From positions 1 through 64,000 of the forward strand of contig CAXXPO010000028.1 in NCBI GenBank assembly GCA_963665185.2: a stretch of 64,000 nucleotides of DNA. The letters are read 5' to 3'. The stretch comes from G963665185 sp963665185 (lineage in GTDB: Bacteria; Desulfobacterota; Desulfovibrionia; Desulfovibrionales; Desulfovibrionaceae). Below the pieces are notes generated by a model, which did no database searches, was not told the DNA's origin, and was given only the letters and a program-made list of their open reading frames with translations. A program made the position numbers and the translations under genes. Below are positions 37,255-46,473 of the stretch, piece by piece; position 1 is the stretch's first letter, and the number at the start of each line of letters is the position of its first letter.

Positions 37255-38508
37255 CTAGTCCGCCTGTTTGCGGATAAAGCTCGGAATTTCGAACTCTTCC
37301 TCGTCGAACAGAAACTCCTCTTCCCCAGGAACCGCGTTGGCCGCTTTGGGCTGCCGCACGTACTGCGGGTCCACGTCATCCTTTGCCTTGGCCTTGCGCA
37401 GGTAGGCCGGGATGGTCAGATCCTGCTCGGAAAAGGCCGTGGTCATGCGTCTGGGGCGTTGCACAGGTTCCGGCGCAGCCGCAGGTGCGGGTGCGGATTT
37501 CTTGTTCTGGGAAAGCCGGGTCACCTTGTTGTATCCGCCGTCGTTGGCTGTTTCCTCGTTTTCAATGCCTGTGGCGATGACGGTGATGCGCATCTCCTCC
37601 TGGGCGTCGTCGTCGAGGACCGTGCCGAAGAAGATCTGGGCGTCGTCGTGGGCGGCATCGCTGATGATGTTGGCGGCTTCGCTGACTTCGTCGATGGTCA
37701 TGTCCGCACCGCATGTGATGTTGATGAGTACGCCGCGGGCGCCGTCGATGGTGACGTCTTCCAGCAGCGGACTGGTGATTGCCTTGTTGGCGGCTTCACG
37801 GGCGCGGCCTTCGCCGCGGGCAATGCCGGTTCCCATCAGTGCCAGGCCACTTTGTCCCATCACGGCCTTGACGTCGGCGAAGTCGAGGTTGATCAGGCCG
37901 TGGACCATGATCAGGTCGGAGATGCCCTTGACCGCGTAGTACAGGACTTCGTCGGCCTTTTTGAGCATTTCCAGGAAGGTGGCCTTTTTGGCGGCCAGGG
38001 AGAGCAGCCTGTCGTTGGGAATGGTGATCAGCGAGTCCACATGCTCGCGCAGGGCGGCAATGCCGGATTCCGCGCCTTGCAGCCTCTTGCGTCCTTCAAA
38101 GAAGAAGGGCTTGGTGATGACGCCCACGGTCAGTGCCCCGGCTTCGCGGGCGGCCTGGGCGATGACGGGCGCCGCGCCGGTTCCTGTTCCGCCGCCCATT
38201 CCGGCGGTCACGAAGACCATGTCGGCCTCGCCGATGCATCCCCTGATCTGGTCGATGCTTTCCAGGGCGGCGTTCTTGCCGATTTCCGGGTTTGCTCCGG
38301 CGCCAAGACCTTTTGTCAGCTTGTCGCCAAGCTGTATCTTGTACTGGGCCTTGGACCGGTTCATGGCCTGCAGGTCGGTGTTGGCCGTTATGAAGGTGAC
38401 ACCCTTGAGCTGTGATTCGATCATGTTGTTGACGGCGTTTCCACCGCCGCCGCCTACGCCGAATACTTTGATTTTTGCGTTGCTTTCAGCAATCAATTCA
38501 ACGTCCAT
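37255..38508 (-). CDS. ftsZ: Cell-division GTPase FtsZ
   Basis: The 417-residue tubulin homologue forms the Z-ring. The tubulin signature GGGTGTGAAP lies near residue 105, and the T7 loop NLDFADVKAVM follows near residue 205. The C-terminal tail ends in FEIPSFIRKQAD, the peptide that binds FtsA. A second, very similar peptide, DLTIPAYLRKAK, sits about 43 residues earlier in the linker. AAGGAGG precedes the ATG. It is the last dcw gene, 54 bases after ftsA. Confidence 0.97.
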   Translation of the reverse strand: MDVELIAESNAKIKVFGVGGGGGNAVNNMIESQLKGVTFITANTDLQAMNRSKAQYKIQLGDKLTKGLGAGANPEIGKNAALESIDQIRGCIGEADMVFVTAGMGGGTGTGAAPVIAQAAREAGALTVGVITKPFFFEGRKRLQGAESGIAALREHVDSLITIPNDRLLSLAAKKATFLEMLKKADEVLYYAVKGISDLIMVHGLINLDFADVKAVMGQSGLALMGTGIARGEGRAREAANKAITSPLLEDVTIDGARGVLINITCGADMTIDEVSEAANIISDAAHDDAQIFFGTVLDDDAQEEMRITVIATGIENEETANDGGYNKVTRLSQNKKSAPAPAAAPEPVQRPRRMTTAFSEQDLTIPAYLRKAKAKDDVDPQYVRQPKAANAVPGEEEFLFDEEEFEIPSFIRKQAD

Positions 38509-38562
38509 TGCGTTCCTCCTTGCGTCCCCAGGTTACGGATTCCTATCTTTGGCAAAGTCCCG

Positions 38563-39789
38563 TTATTTCACGTCTGTAAACCAGTTGCGCATTTTGCCCA
38601 GAATACGGTTGAACATGTTGGTATCCCGGATGCGGAAACTTTGTTCGGAGCCGAGCTTCTTAGCGCCATACATGAGAAGTCCGACCGCCGTGGCGTACAT
38701 GGGACTGTTGACGACGTCTTTTAATCCGCCCACGCGCACCGGATAGCCGATGCGTGTCGGCAGGTTGAAAATTTGTTCTCCAAGCTCCTGGATGCCTTCC
38801 ACCAGGGCCGTGCCCCCCGTCAGAACGACGCCTGCGCCGATGGTGTTTTTGAAACCGGAGCGGACAAGGGCCTGGTCCACCAGAGTGAGTATCTCCTCCA
38901 CTCTCGGCTCGCAGATTTCGGCCAGCACGTGGCGCGATAGGCGGCGGGGCTCACGACCGCCCACGCTGGGCACTTCGATGCTTTCATCGGTCTGGATCAT
39001 GTCCGCCAGGGCGCAGCCGTAGCGGATCTTGATTTTTTCCGCCGCGGACATGGGGGTGCGCAGACCAAAGGCGATGTCGTTGGTCAGGTTGGTTCCGCCC
39101 AGGGCGATGACGTCCGTGTGGCGGATGGAGTCGTTGGAAAAAACCGCCACGTCGGTCGTGCCGCCGCCGATGTCCACGATGGCCACGCCGATTTCGCGTT
39201 CCTCTTCGGTAAGAACAGCCTCGGACGAGGCCAGGGACTCCAGTACGATGTCGGAAACGTCCAGGCCGGAGCGGTTGCACGAGCGCACGATGTTTTCCGC
39301 GCTGGTGATGGCTCCCGTGACGATATGGACCTTGACCTCCAGACGTGTGGCCGACATACCCATGGGTTCGGTGATGCCGCGCTGGTCGTCCACCACATAT
39401 TCCTGGGCCAGGGTGTGGATGACCTCGCGGTCCATGGGGATGGCCACGGCCTTTGCGCCTTCGATGACGCGCTCCACATCGCGGGGTCCTATTTCGCCGC
39501 CTTTGACCGCGATCACGCCATGGGAATTGAAGCCCTTGATATGGCTTCCGGCGATACCGGCGAAGACCGAATGGATTTCGCATCCGGCCATGAGCTCGGC
39601 TTCTTCGATGGCCTTCTTGATGGACTGGACAGTCTGTTCGATGTTGACGACCACGCCTTTGCGCAGACCCGTGGACGGGCTGGAACCGATGCCCACGATG
39701 TCGACGCCGCCGTTGTGCAGTTCGCCCACTACGGCGCAGGTTTTGGTCGTCCCGATGTCAAGTCCGACAACGAGTTCCGCATTGGCCAT
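38563..39789 (-). CDS. ftsA: Cell-division protein FtsA
   Basis: The 408-residue actin-like ATPase tethers FtsZ to the membrane. It has the phosphate-1 motif GLDIGTTKTCAVV at the N-terminus, a phosphate-2 motif VDIGGGTTDVAVF near residue 205 and a C-terminal amphipathic helix NRILGKMRNWFTDVK. The ATG at 39789 is the first before conserved sequence, with GGAG upstream; an earlier in-frame ATG at 39876 adds an unconserved leader. A 93-base gap separates it from ftsQ, the largest within the dcw cluster. Confidence 0.95.
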   Translation of the reverse strand: MANAELVVGLDIGTTKTCAVVGELHNGGVDIVGIGSSPSTGLRKGVVVNIEQTVQSIKKAIEEAELMAGCEIHSVFAGIAGSHIKGFNSHGVIAVKGGEIGPRDVERVIEGAKAVAIPMDREVIHTLAQEYVVDDQRGITEPMGMSATRLEVKVHIVTGAITSAENIVRSCNRSGLDVSDIVLESLASSEAVLTEEEREIGVAIVDIGGGTTDVAVFSNDSIRHTDVIALGGTNLTNDIAFGLRTPMSAAEKIKIRYGCALADMIQTDESIEVPSVGGREPRRLSRHVLAEICEPRVEEILTLVDQALVRSGFKNTIGAGVVLTGGTALVEGIQELGEQIFNLPTRIGYPVRVGGLKDVVNSPMYATAVGLLMYGAKKLGSEQSFRIRDTNMFNRILGKMRNWFTDVK

Positions 39790-39882
39790 GTCCTTCTCCT
39801 TCCTTCTCCCGGATGGCGTGTCCGGTAAACGTTCGTATTCAGGTGGAACCCCGGCGGCGGAGTCCCTTGTTTTCAAAGCCTG

Positions 39883-40713
39883 TCAGTCCAGCTGCGCCCA
39901 GACGCGGTCGTTCTGGCTGCTGATGCGTACTGTCCGGTGCAGTTCCTTGCGTGCCGCAAGGTCGTTCATGACCGTCACCATGCGTTCAAAGGCCAGCTGC
40001 CAGTTGTTCAGGTCCGTGCTGAGGGTCATGCGCGGATTGTTCAGGGCCACATTCAGTCCGTCGCGTTCGCTGATGCTGACCGTGTCCACGGCTTCGGGAC
40101 CAAAGGACCATTGGCCCGAATTCAGGGCGTTGGTAAAGTTCCGGACAATGGTTTCGTTGGCCTGCGGTCCTGTGTCCAAAAAGGGCAGGGAGACGAATTT
40201 GGCCTGTCCCACCGGCTCGATGGGTTGTCCCTGGACGTCGGCATACCAGAGCTGATTGCTGCGGCGTATCCAGTACCGGGCCTCGCGTTCCCGGATGATG
40301 ATGGTCAGCGTGCCGGGCAAGGTACGGCGCAGCGTGACGGATTGCACCCAGGGATTGGCGGAAAGGCGTTCTTCCATTTCGCTCATGTTCACGTCAAGAC
40401 TGTTCTGGCCCATGGCGACCTCGGCTATGGAAAGGATTTCTCCTTGTCCCAGACGATGATTGCCCACCACCTCGATCTCCTGCAGGGCGAAATAGGGATG
40501 TGCCGTCATCCAGCGGTATGCGGTCAGAAGTCCCAGGCTTATGCCCGCCAGCAAGGTCAGAACCAGCAGGGCGCCGAACAGGCGGGTGCAGGCCCGCCAT
40601 ATGACGGGACCCACGGGGGTCCTTTCTTCGCGGCGTCCCTGGTACCTGTTGTTTTTGGCGGCTTTGGACGGCTTGGGAAAACGGTTTCTGCGTCCGACGG
40701 TCAATGTGCTCAT
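39883..40713 (-). CDS. ftsQ: Cell-division protein FtsQ
   Basis: The 276-residue bitopic protein has a long basic cytoplasmic start (KAAKNNRYQGRREER), one transmembrane helix (about residues 44-66), a POTRA domain (about 77-145, FALQEIEVVGNHRLG) and an FtsQ beta domain. It links early and late division proteins through FtsB/FtsL. Its start overlaps the end of murB by four bases. Confidence 0.9.
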   Translation of the reverse strand: MSTLTVGRRNRFPKPSKAAKNNRYQGRREERTPVGPVIWRACTRLFGALLVLTLLAGISLGLLTAYRWMTAHPYFALQEIEVVGNHRLGQGEILSIAEVAMGQNSLDVNMSEMEERLSANPWVQSVTLRRTLPGTLTIIIREREARYWIRRSNQLWYADVQGQPIEPVGQAKFVSLPFLDTGPQANETIVRNFTNALNSGQWSFGPEAVDTVSISERDGLNVALNNPRMTLSTDLNNWQLAFERMVTVMNDLAARKELHRTVRISSQNDRVWAQLD

Positions 40714-41594
40714 GCCACCACCTTCACTTCCAGTTGGAGGTCATGGCCATAGCGTTGTTTCACGGCCTGTCCGCCCAGCCGGATGAGTTCCATTGCCTCG
40801 CTGAGCCGTCCTCCCCCGAGATTGACAAGAAAATTGGCATGTTTTTCGGAAAACGCCATGTTGCCCAGGCCTATGCCGCGAAAGCCCGCTGCGTCGAGCA
40901 GCCTGCCCGCACTGGCGTTTTCCGGATTCTTGAAGATGCAGCCTGCCGTGGAACTGCTCATGGGCTGGGCGTTTTTCTTGCGCTTGAAAAAATCGCTCAT
41001 GGCCGCGCGGATGGATTTGCTTTCGCCTTTGTCCAGGCGGATTTCCGCATGCGTCACCATGTACAGGCCGGGGAGACCCTTTGGTCGGAAGCGGCGGTAG
41101 CCGTATTCCCACTGGCCGCGCTCCAGGCGGGTCAGGCCGTGTTCCCGGGTCCAGACCGAGGCGGCTTCCAGCCGTTCGCAAAAGGTGGTTCCCCATGATC
41201 CCGCGTTCATGGCAACGGCCCCGCCCACGCTGCCGGGGATGCCGCGCAGTCCTTCCAGGCCGGTGAATCCTTCCGAGGCCAGCCAGTTGAGCAGCCGTTG
41301 CAGCTTGATTCCCGATCCCACGCGGACCAGGGCGCTGCTTTCGTCCTGTTCCAGAATTTCCGGTGTGCCCGCGAATTGTGGTGTCAGCAGGACAATGCCC
41401 AACTGGCCGTCGTCGAAGAGCACGTTGCTGCCCGCGCCGAACACGAAGGGCCTGCCGCCCAGCTCGGCGAGAACCTCGCCAAGGCTGTGCAGTTCCTCTT
41501 CGCGGCGCAGCAGCACCTGGGCCAGGGCGGTTCCGCCCAGACCAATGGTCGTGCGCTTGGCAAGAGGGACGTTGTGCAGGACTTCGGGACGCAT
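40710..41594 (-). CDS. murB: UDP-N-acetylenolpyruvoylglucosamine reductase MurB
   Basis: The 294-residue flavoenzyme reduces UDP-GlcNAc-enolpyruvate to UDP-MurNAc with NADPH. FAD-site motifs are GAGSNVLFDDG near residue 55 and GIPGSVGGAVAMNAG near residue 118. The catalytic loop reads STAGCIFKNP, with Cys where E. coli MurB has the proton-donating Ser. The gene lies three bases after murC and overlaps ftsQ by four. Confidence 0.95.
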   Translation of the reverse strand: MRPEVLHNVPLAKRTTIGLGGTALAQVLLRREEELHSLGEVLAELGGRPFVFGAGSNVLFDDGQLGIVLLTPQFAGTPEILEQDESSALVRVGSGIKLQRLLNWLASEGFTGLEGLRGIPGSVGGAVAMNAGSWGTTFCERLEAASVWTREHGLTRLERGQWEYGYRRFRPKGLPGLYMVTHAEIRLDKGESKSIRAAMSDFFKRKKNAQPMSSSTAGCIFKNPENASAGRLLDAAGFRGIGLGNMAFSEKHANFLVNLGGGRLSEAMELIRLGGQAVKQRYGHDLQLEVKVVA

Positions 41595-41597
41595 GGT

Positions 41598-42962
41598 TCA
41601 GCTCTCCAGATAGTTTTGGCCGATCTGCCAGACGCTGCCCGCGCCGAGCGTGAGAAACACATCGCCGGGGCGCAGAATATTGGGCAGGGACAGTTCCACG
41701 GTTTTGAAATTTTCCATGAATTCCACCTTGGTCGTGCCCACCTGACGGATTCCCTGGGCCAGGCTGGCTCCGCTCACGCCGGGAATGGGCGCTTCCGATG
41801 CCGGATAGATTTCCGTCAGCAAAAGCAGGTCGGCAGTGTCGAAAACCTTGCAGAAATCGCCGAACAGGGCCTGGGTGCGGCTGAACCGGTGCGGCTGGAA
41901 AACCACCACCAGACGGCGGTCGGGAAAGCAGGTCCGAGCGGTTTCCAGGGTGGCCCTGATTTCCGCGGGATGGTGGCCGTAGTCGTCGATGACCAGTACG
42001 CCGTCCTTTTCGCCGCGGATGTCGAACCGGCGGCCCACGCCGCTGAAGCTGCCCAGGCCGTCAATGATGTCCTTGGGCTTGAGTCCGGCTTCCAGGGACA
42101 CTCCGAAGGCGCCCAGGGCGTTGAGAACGTTGTGTCGACCGGGCTGGGACAGGCTGACTTCGCCCAGCAGCAGGTCGTCCAGAAAAACCTTGAAGGTGCT
42201 GCGGCTGCCCATGGACAGGATTTCACCGCGCAGGGCGTTGCCGGGCTTCAGGCCGTAGGTCATGGTGGGGCGTTTGATGCGCGGCAGCAGGCGTTGCACG
42301 CCTGGGTCGTCGCCGCAGACCACGTTGATGCCGTAAAAGGGGACGGAGTTCATGAAATCCACGAAGGCGTCGTCGATTTCGGACTGTCCGGAGTAGTGGT
42401 CCAGATGGTCGGCATCCACGTTGGTGACCACGGTCATGATGGGCGAGAGGCACAGGAACGAGCCGTCCGACTCGTCGGCCTCGGCAATGAGGAAATCGCC
42501 CTCTCCCAGATAGGCGTTGGACCCTATGGCGTTGAGGCGTCCGCCGATGATGACGGTGGGGTCCAGTCCGGCCTGGGCGAAGATTGCGGCCAACAGAGAG
42601 GTCGTGGTGGTTTTCCCGTGGGTTCCGGCCACGGCGATGCCCATGCGCAGACGCATGAGTTCGGCCAGCATTTCCGCGCGGGGAATCACCGGAATCTTGC
42701 GGCTGCGGGCTTCGACCACTTCCGGGTTGTCTTCGGAAACGGCCGTGGACTTGACCACCACCTGGATGTTTTCCGCCACATTGGCGTGGCCGTGGCCGAT
42801 GAAAACATTGGCCCCGAGCTTCATGAGGCGCTTGCAGACCGGTCCCATGGCCAGGTCCGAACCGCTCACCTTGTACCCCAGGTTGAGCAGAACTTCGGCA
42901 ATGCCGCTCATTCCCGAGCCGCCGATGCCGATCATATGGATGTTGCGTATTTTATGTTTCAT
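41598..42962 (-). CDS. murC: UDP-N-acetylmuramate-L-alanine ligase MurC
   Basis: The 454-residue Mur ligase adds L-Ala to UDP-MurNAc. It shows the N-terminal IGIGGSGMSGIAE, the P-loop GTHGKTTTTSL near residue 120, NVDADHLDHY, and DDYGHHPAEI near residue 350. The ATG at 42962 overlaps the murG stop (ATGA); the open frame continues upstream only as a shadow of murG. Confidence 0.96.
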   Translation of the reverse strand: MKHKIRNIHMIGIGGSGMSGIAEVLLNLGYKVSGSDLAMGPVCKRLMKLGANVFIGHGHANVAENIQVVVKSTAVSEDNPEVVEARSRKIPVIPRAEMLAELMRLRMGIAVAGTHGKTTTTSLLAAIFAQAGLDPTVIIGGRLNAIGSNAYLGEGDFLIAEADESDGSFLCLSPIMTVVTNVDADHLDHYSGQSEIDDAFVDFMNSVPFYGINVVCGDDPGVQRLLPRIKRPTMTYGLKPGNALRGEILSMGSRSTFKVFLDDLLLGEVSLSQPGRHNVLNALGAFGVSLEAGLKPKDIIDGLGSFSGVGRRFDIRGEKDGVLVIDDYGHHPAEIRATLETARTCFPDRRLVVVFQPHRFSRTQALFGDFCKVFDTADLLLLTEIYPASEAPIPGVSGASLAQGIRQVGTTKVEFMENFKTVELSLPNILRPGDVFLTLGAGSVWQIGQNYLES

Positions 42963-44053
42963 GCGGCTCTCCGGGGATTTGAAATGGTGCGGGCCAGGGA
43001 CTGCAATTCGTCCACCACATGTGCGGCGGCGTCGGGCCGGCCCAGGGCGGCCGCATGCCGGGCCATGTCGTCCAGTCGGGCACGGTCGTTGGCCAGTTCC
43101 AGCACGTTCCTGGCTGCCTTGGATTCCATGTCGGACTGGGGCAGCACAATGGCCGCGCCCTTGCTTTCCAGAAAGCGGGCATTGGCTGTCTGGTGGTCGT
43201 GCGTGGCAAAGGGAAAAGGAACAAGAATGGACGGTTTTCCCGCAACGGCCAGTTCGGCAATGGTGGTCGCTCCCGAACGGCACATGACCAGATCTGCCCA
43301 GCCATAGGCCTCGGCCATGTCGTCGATGAAAGGCTGCACGCGGTTCGGGTCCAACCCGTGCTCCGCATAGGCGGAGCGGATGGCGTCCAGTTCTTTTGCC
43401 CCGGTCTGGTGGCGCAGTTCGATGCCCGCGTTTTTGAAGGCTCCAAGGGAGTGCGCAACGGCCTTGTTGAGGGCTGCCGCACCCTGGCTTCCGCCAAACA
43501 CCAGCAGGCGCAGGGGGCCGCCATGCGGTTGCGCGTGCTCGGCCTCGGCAATTGCCCGGCGTACCGGGTTGCCGGTGCAGACGGTCTTGGCGGCCGGAAA
43601 AAGCGTGTTGTCGTCGGGAAAGCTGATCATGATCCGGCGCACGAATCTGGAGAGCAGTCTGTTGGCTCCGCCGGGCCAGGAGTTCTGTTCGTGCAATGCG
43701 CATGGGATGCCGGAAAAAGCCGCGGCCATGACAGAGGGAAACCCGGCGTATCCGCCGAATCCGCAGACGATTTCGGGCTGGATGCGGACCAACAGGCTGC
43801 GGGCGGTAACAACGGCCCTGGCCAGTCCGAGCACGGCTCCCACGGAACGCAGTCCCCGGCCCAGAACGCCGCGCACGGGCAGGCTGACGAATTCCAGTCC
43901 GGCGTCACGGGCCAGACGTCCTTCCGGACCGTATGCGCCGCCGATGAAGACCACGCGGGCATCGGCATTGCGGCGCCTGATCTCTTCGGCCACGGCCAGG
44001 GCGGGAAAAATATGGCCTCCCGTACCGCCGGTCGTCAGCACAACAGTGTTCAT
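42959..44053 (-). CDS. murG: Lipid II synthase MurG (UDP-GlcNAc transferase)
   Basis: The 364-residue GT28 transferase adds GlcNAc to lipid I on the inner face of the membrane. Motifs are GGTGGHIFPALA at the N-terminus, HEQNSWPG near residue 125, FGGSQGAAALN near residue 185 and SGATTIAELAVAGKPSILVPFP near residue 265. Its ATG overlaps the ftsW stop (ATGA), and its stop overlaps murC the same way. Confidence 0.96.
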   Translation of the reverse strand: MNTVVLTTGGTGGHIFPALAVAEEIRRRNADARVVFIGGAYGPEGRLARDAGLEFVSLPVRGVLGRGLRSVGAVLGLARAVVTARSLLVRIQPEIVCGFGGYAGFPSVMAAAFSGIPCALHEQNSWPGGANRLLSRFVRRIMISFPDDNTLFPAAKTVCTGNPVRRAIAEAEHAQPHGGPLRLLVFGGSQGAAALNKAVAHSLGAFKNAGIELRHQTGAKELDAIRSAYAEHGLDPNRVQPFIDDMAEAYGWADLVMCRSGATTIAELAVAGKPSILVPFPFATHDHQTANARFLESKGAAIVLPQSDMESKAARNVLELANDRARLDDMARHAAALGRPDAAAHVVDELQSLARTISNPRRAA

Positions 44054-45177
44054 CGCGTGCCTCCCGAGCCTGTTTTGCTGGTGCGGGACAGGTTGAGCAG
44101 CAGCCCCAGACAGATGAAGGACATGATAACCTGTGATCCGCCGTAGCTGACGAAGGGCATGGGGACGCCCTTGGGCGGGACCGTGCCGAGCACCACGGCC
44201 AGATTGAGTACGAAGCCCAGGCTCAGGATGAGGCTCAGGCCGTAGGCTGTGTAGCGGTCGCGCAGGTCCTCCTGGTGCAGGGCCACGGAAAAGGCCCGCC
44301 ACATCAGCACACCAACCAGAAGGATGATCAGGGACACGCCGATGAAGCCGGTTTCCTCGCCGACCACGGCCATGAGAAAGTCGTTGTGCGCCTCGGGCAG
44401 GAAAAAGAGTTTCTGCTTGCCCGCGCCCAGACCCACGCCGCTCAGTCCTCCGGAACCGAAGGCGTACAGGGATTGGACCAGCTGATAGCCCACATCCTGC
44501 GCGTCCTTGAAAGGGTCGAGAAAGGCGAACAGCCTGCGGAACCTGTAGGGGGAATGCATGATGAGCAGCGCGGCGGCGCATATTCCGGCCAGGGCCGCGA
44601 AGAACAGATGGACGAAGCGGGTTCCACCGGCCAGACACATCAGGAAAAGCAGCAGGCAGAGGAAAACCGCGCCGCCGAAATCGGGTTGCAGCAGCAGCAA
44701 CAGGCAGAAGGCTCCGGTCATCAGGAAGGGTGGAAGAAAACCGATGGAAAAGCGCTTGATCATTTCCTGTTTGCCGGAGAAGAAATAGGCCAGATAAATG
44801 ACCAGGGCGATCTTGACGGCTTCCAGAGGCTGGACCGTGAACGGTCCCAGGCGAAGCCAGCGGCTGGCCCCGTTGACGGCCACGTTGAGAGGGCCTGCCA
44901 GGGTCAGGATCAGCAGGCCGAAGGCCAGCAGCAGCCAGACATAGGTCAGGCTGTAGAAGAATGCGCGGGGCAGGCGGATGCAGGCGGTCATGAGTCCGGT
45001 GCCGATGCAGGCGAACAAGGCCTGGCGGTAGAAAAAGTGGTATTTGTCGTCCCAGAATTTTTCGGCCATGATGCCGCTCGCCGAAAGCACCATGATCACG
45101 CCGATCCCGGCCAGCAGGAGGCCGGAGATCATGAGGACGTAATCCAGGTTCAGTGTTTTGGCGGCGGGTGCGTTCAT
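44050..45177 (-). CDS. ftsW: Peptidoglycan polymerase FtsW (SEDS)
   Basis: The 375-residue SEDS glycosyltransferase has about ten transmembrane helices. Family motifs are NGASRWLRLGPFTVQP near residue 105, QPDFGGA near residue 168, DFLMAVVGEETGF near residue 265 and PMPFVSYGGSQV near residue 345. The usual QPSE motif reads QPLE here. It works with the FtsI transpeptidase of the same cluster. Its start shares one base with the murD stop (TAATG). Confidence 0.94.
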   Translation of the reverse strand: MNAPAAKTLNLDYVLMISGLLLAGIGVIMVLSASGIMAEKFWDDKYHFFYRQALFACIGTGLMTACIRLPRAFFYSLTYVWLLLAFGLLILTLAGPLNVAVNGASRWLRLGPFTVQPLEAVKIALVIYLAYFFSGKQEMIKRFSIGFLPPFLMTGAFCLLLLLQPDFGGAVFLCLLLFLMCLAGGTRFVHLFFAALAGICAAALLIMHSPYRFRRLFAFLDPFKDAQDVGYQLVQSLYAFGSGGLSGVGLGAGKQKLFFLPEAHNDFLMAVVGEETGFIGVSLIILLVGVLMWRAFSVALHQEDLRDRYTAYGLSLILSLGFVLNLAVVLGTVPPKGVPMPFVSYGGSQVIMSFICLGLLLNLSRTSKTGSGGTR

Positions 45178-46463
45178 TACATGGACTCCACGATGCGGCG
45201 GAAATCCGCACCCCGTTCCTCGTAGTTGGCGTACAGGTCGAAGCTGGACGTGGCCGGGGAAAGCAGGATCACGTCACCCTGGCGGGCCTCTCTGACCAGG
45301 TGGTCGACCGCCGGTTCCATTGTCTCTTCCCAATGCATTGGGATTTTTCCCATCCAGGCCTGTTCGAAAATGTCCCGGCTTGCCCCGAAACCGCAGACCG
45401 AAAGCACCCGATCCTTGAACAGGGGCACGAGCGCGGCCAGATCGCCGCCCTTGTACTTGCCGCCCACCAGCAGACGCACGGGCCGGTCAAAGGATTGCAG
45501 TGCCGCGGCCACGGCGGCCACGGTGGTGGCCTTGGAGTCATTCACAAAAAGCAGGCCGTTTTTTTCGGCAACAGTCTCCAGGCGGTTTGGATCGGGTCGG
45601 AAATCTTCCACGGCGCGTTGGGCAACGTGTTCGGTGACGCCGAAGGCACGGGCCGCGAGCCATGCCGCTTCCAGGTTGGCCTTGTTGTGCGCACCGAGCA
45701 GGTGTGGAGTGTCGAAGCGCTGCGAAGGCACGAAGTAGACCCGTTTGGCCTTGAGATCGACGCGCTTTTCAATGGCTTCGCGCAGTTCCAGAGGGAAAAT
45801 GGCCAGATCGCGTTCCGTCTGACGGCGGAACATGGACAGTTTGGCCTCGAAATACTCTTCCATGTCGGCATGGTAGTCGAGATGGTTCTCGGAAATGTTC
45901 AGCAGCAGGCCCACATGGGGTTTGAAAGAGCGCGACGCAGACAGCTGGAAACTGGATACTTCCAGAACCAGGATTTCCGCCTTGTTGTCCGAAAGCAGGT
46001 ATTCTGAAAGCGGGGTTCCTATGTTGCCGCCAGTGAAGACCCTGCGTCCGGAAAAGTCCAGCATGCGGGATATGAGGCGGGTGGTGGTGGTCTTGCCGTT
46101 GGTCCCCGTGACCGCGATGATGGGCGCGACCGTGAACCAGGAGGCCAATTCCAGTTCGGAAACGATCTTCCGGTCGGGGATGTCCTTCATGTGCTTGCGC
46201 AACTTGGCCAGTGGGACTCCGGGTGAAAGAACCACGATGTCCAGGTTTTCGAACTGCCTGGAAGAATGCGGGCCTATCTGGATGTCCACACCCAGTTCCG
46301 AACACTCGGCACGTACGCTGTCCGCAGGCTCGTTGATGTCGAGCAGGCGGACCTTGGCTCCCAGTGCGCAGAGCAGACGAGTTGCGGCCAAGCCCGACGA
46401 CCCCGTGCCGACCACGGCGCCTTTGTATCCGGCCAGTTGTCCCTGATGGATGAGTTCCAGCAT
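45177..46463 (-). CDS. murD: UDP-N-acetylmuramoylalanine-D-glutamate ligase MurD
   Basis: The 428-residue Mur ligase adds D-Glu. It shows the N-terminal GTGSSGLAAT, VTGTNGKTTTT near residue 115, NISENHLDYH near residue 190 and NDSKATT near residue 310. It follows mraY by ten bases and runs into ftsW. Confidence 0.96.
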   Translation of the reverse strand: MLELIHQGQLAGYKGAVVGTGSSGLAATRLLCALGAKVRLLDINEPADSVRAECSELGVDIQIGPHSSRQFENLDIVVLSPGVPLAKLRKHMKDIPDRKIVSELELASWFTVAPIIAVTGTNGKTTTTRLISRMLDFSGRRVFTGGNIGTPLSEYLLSDNKAEILVLEVSSFQLSASRSFKPHVGLLLNISENHLDYHADMEEYFEAKLSMFRRQTERDLAIFPLELREAIEKRVDLKAKRVYFVPSQRFDTPHLLGAHNKANLEAAWLAARAFGVTEHVAQRAVEDFRPDPNRLETVAEKNGLLFVNDSKATTVAAVAAALQSFDRPVRLLVGGKYKGGDLAALVPLFKDRVLSVCGFGASRDIFEQAWMGKIPMHWEETMEPAVDHLVREARQGDVILLSPATSSFDLYANYEERGADFRRIVESM

Positions 46464-46473
46464 GATATTTCCC

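Noticed and set aside
41598..43703. Long minus-strand frame extending murC upstream to 43703
   Set aside because: Upstream of 42962 it lies in another frame of murG and has no Mur-ligase sequence; the ATG at 42962 gives a normal MurC length.
42959..45211. Long minus-strand frame extending murG to 45211
   Set aside because: The upstream part is a shadow of ftsW; MurG begins at GGTGGHIFPALA after the ATG at 44053.
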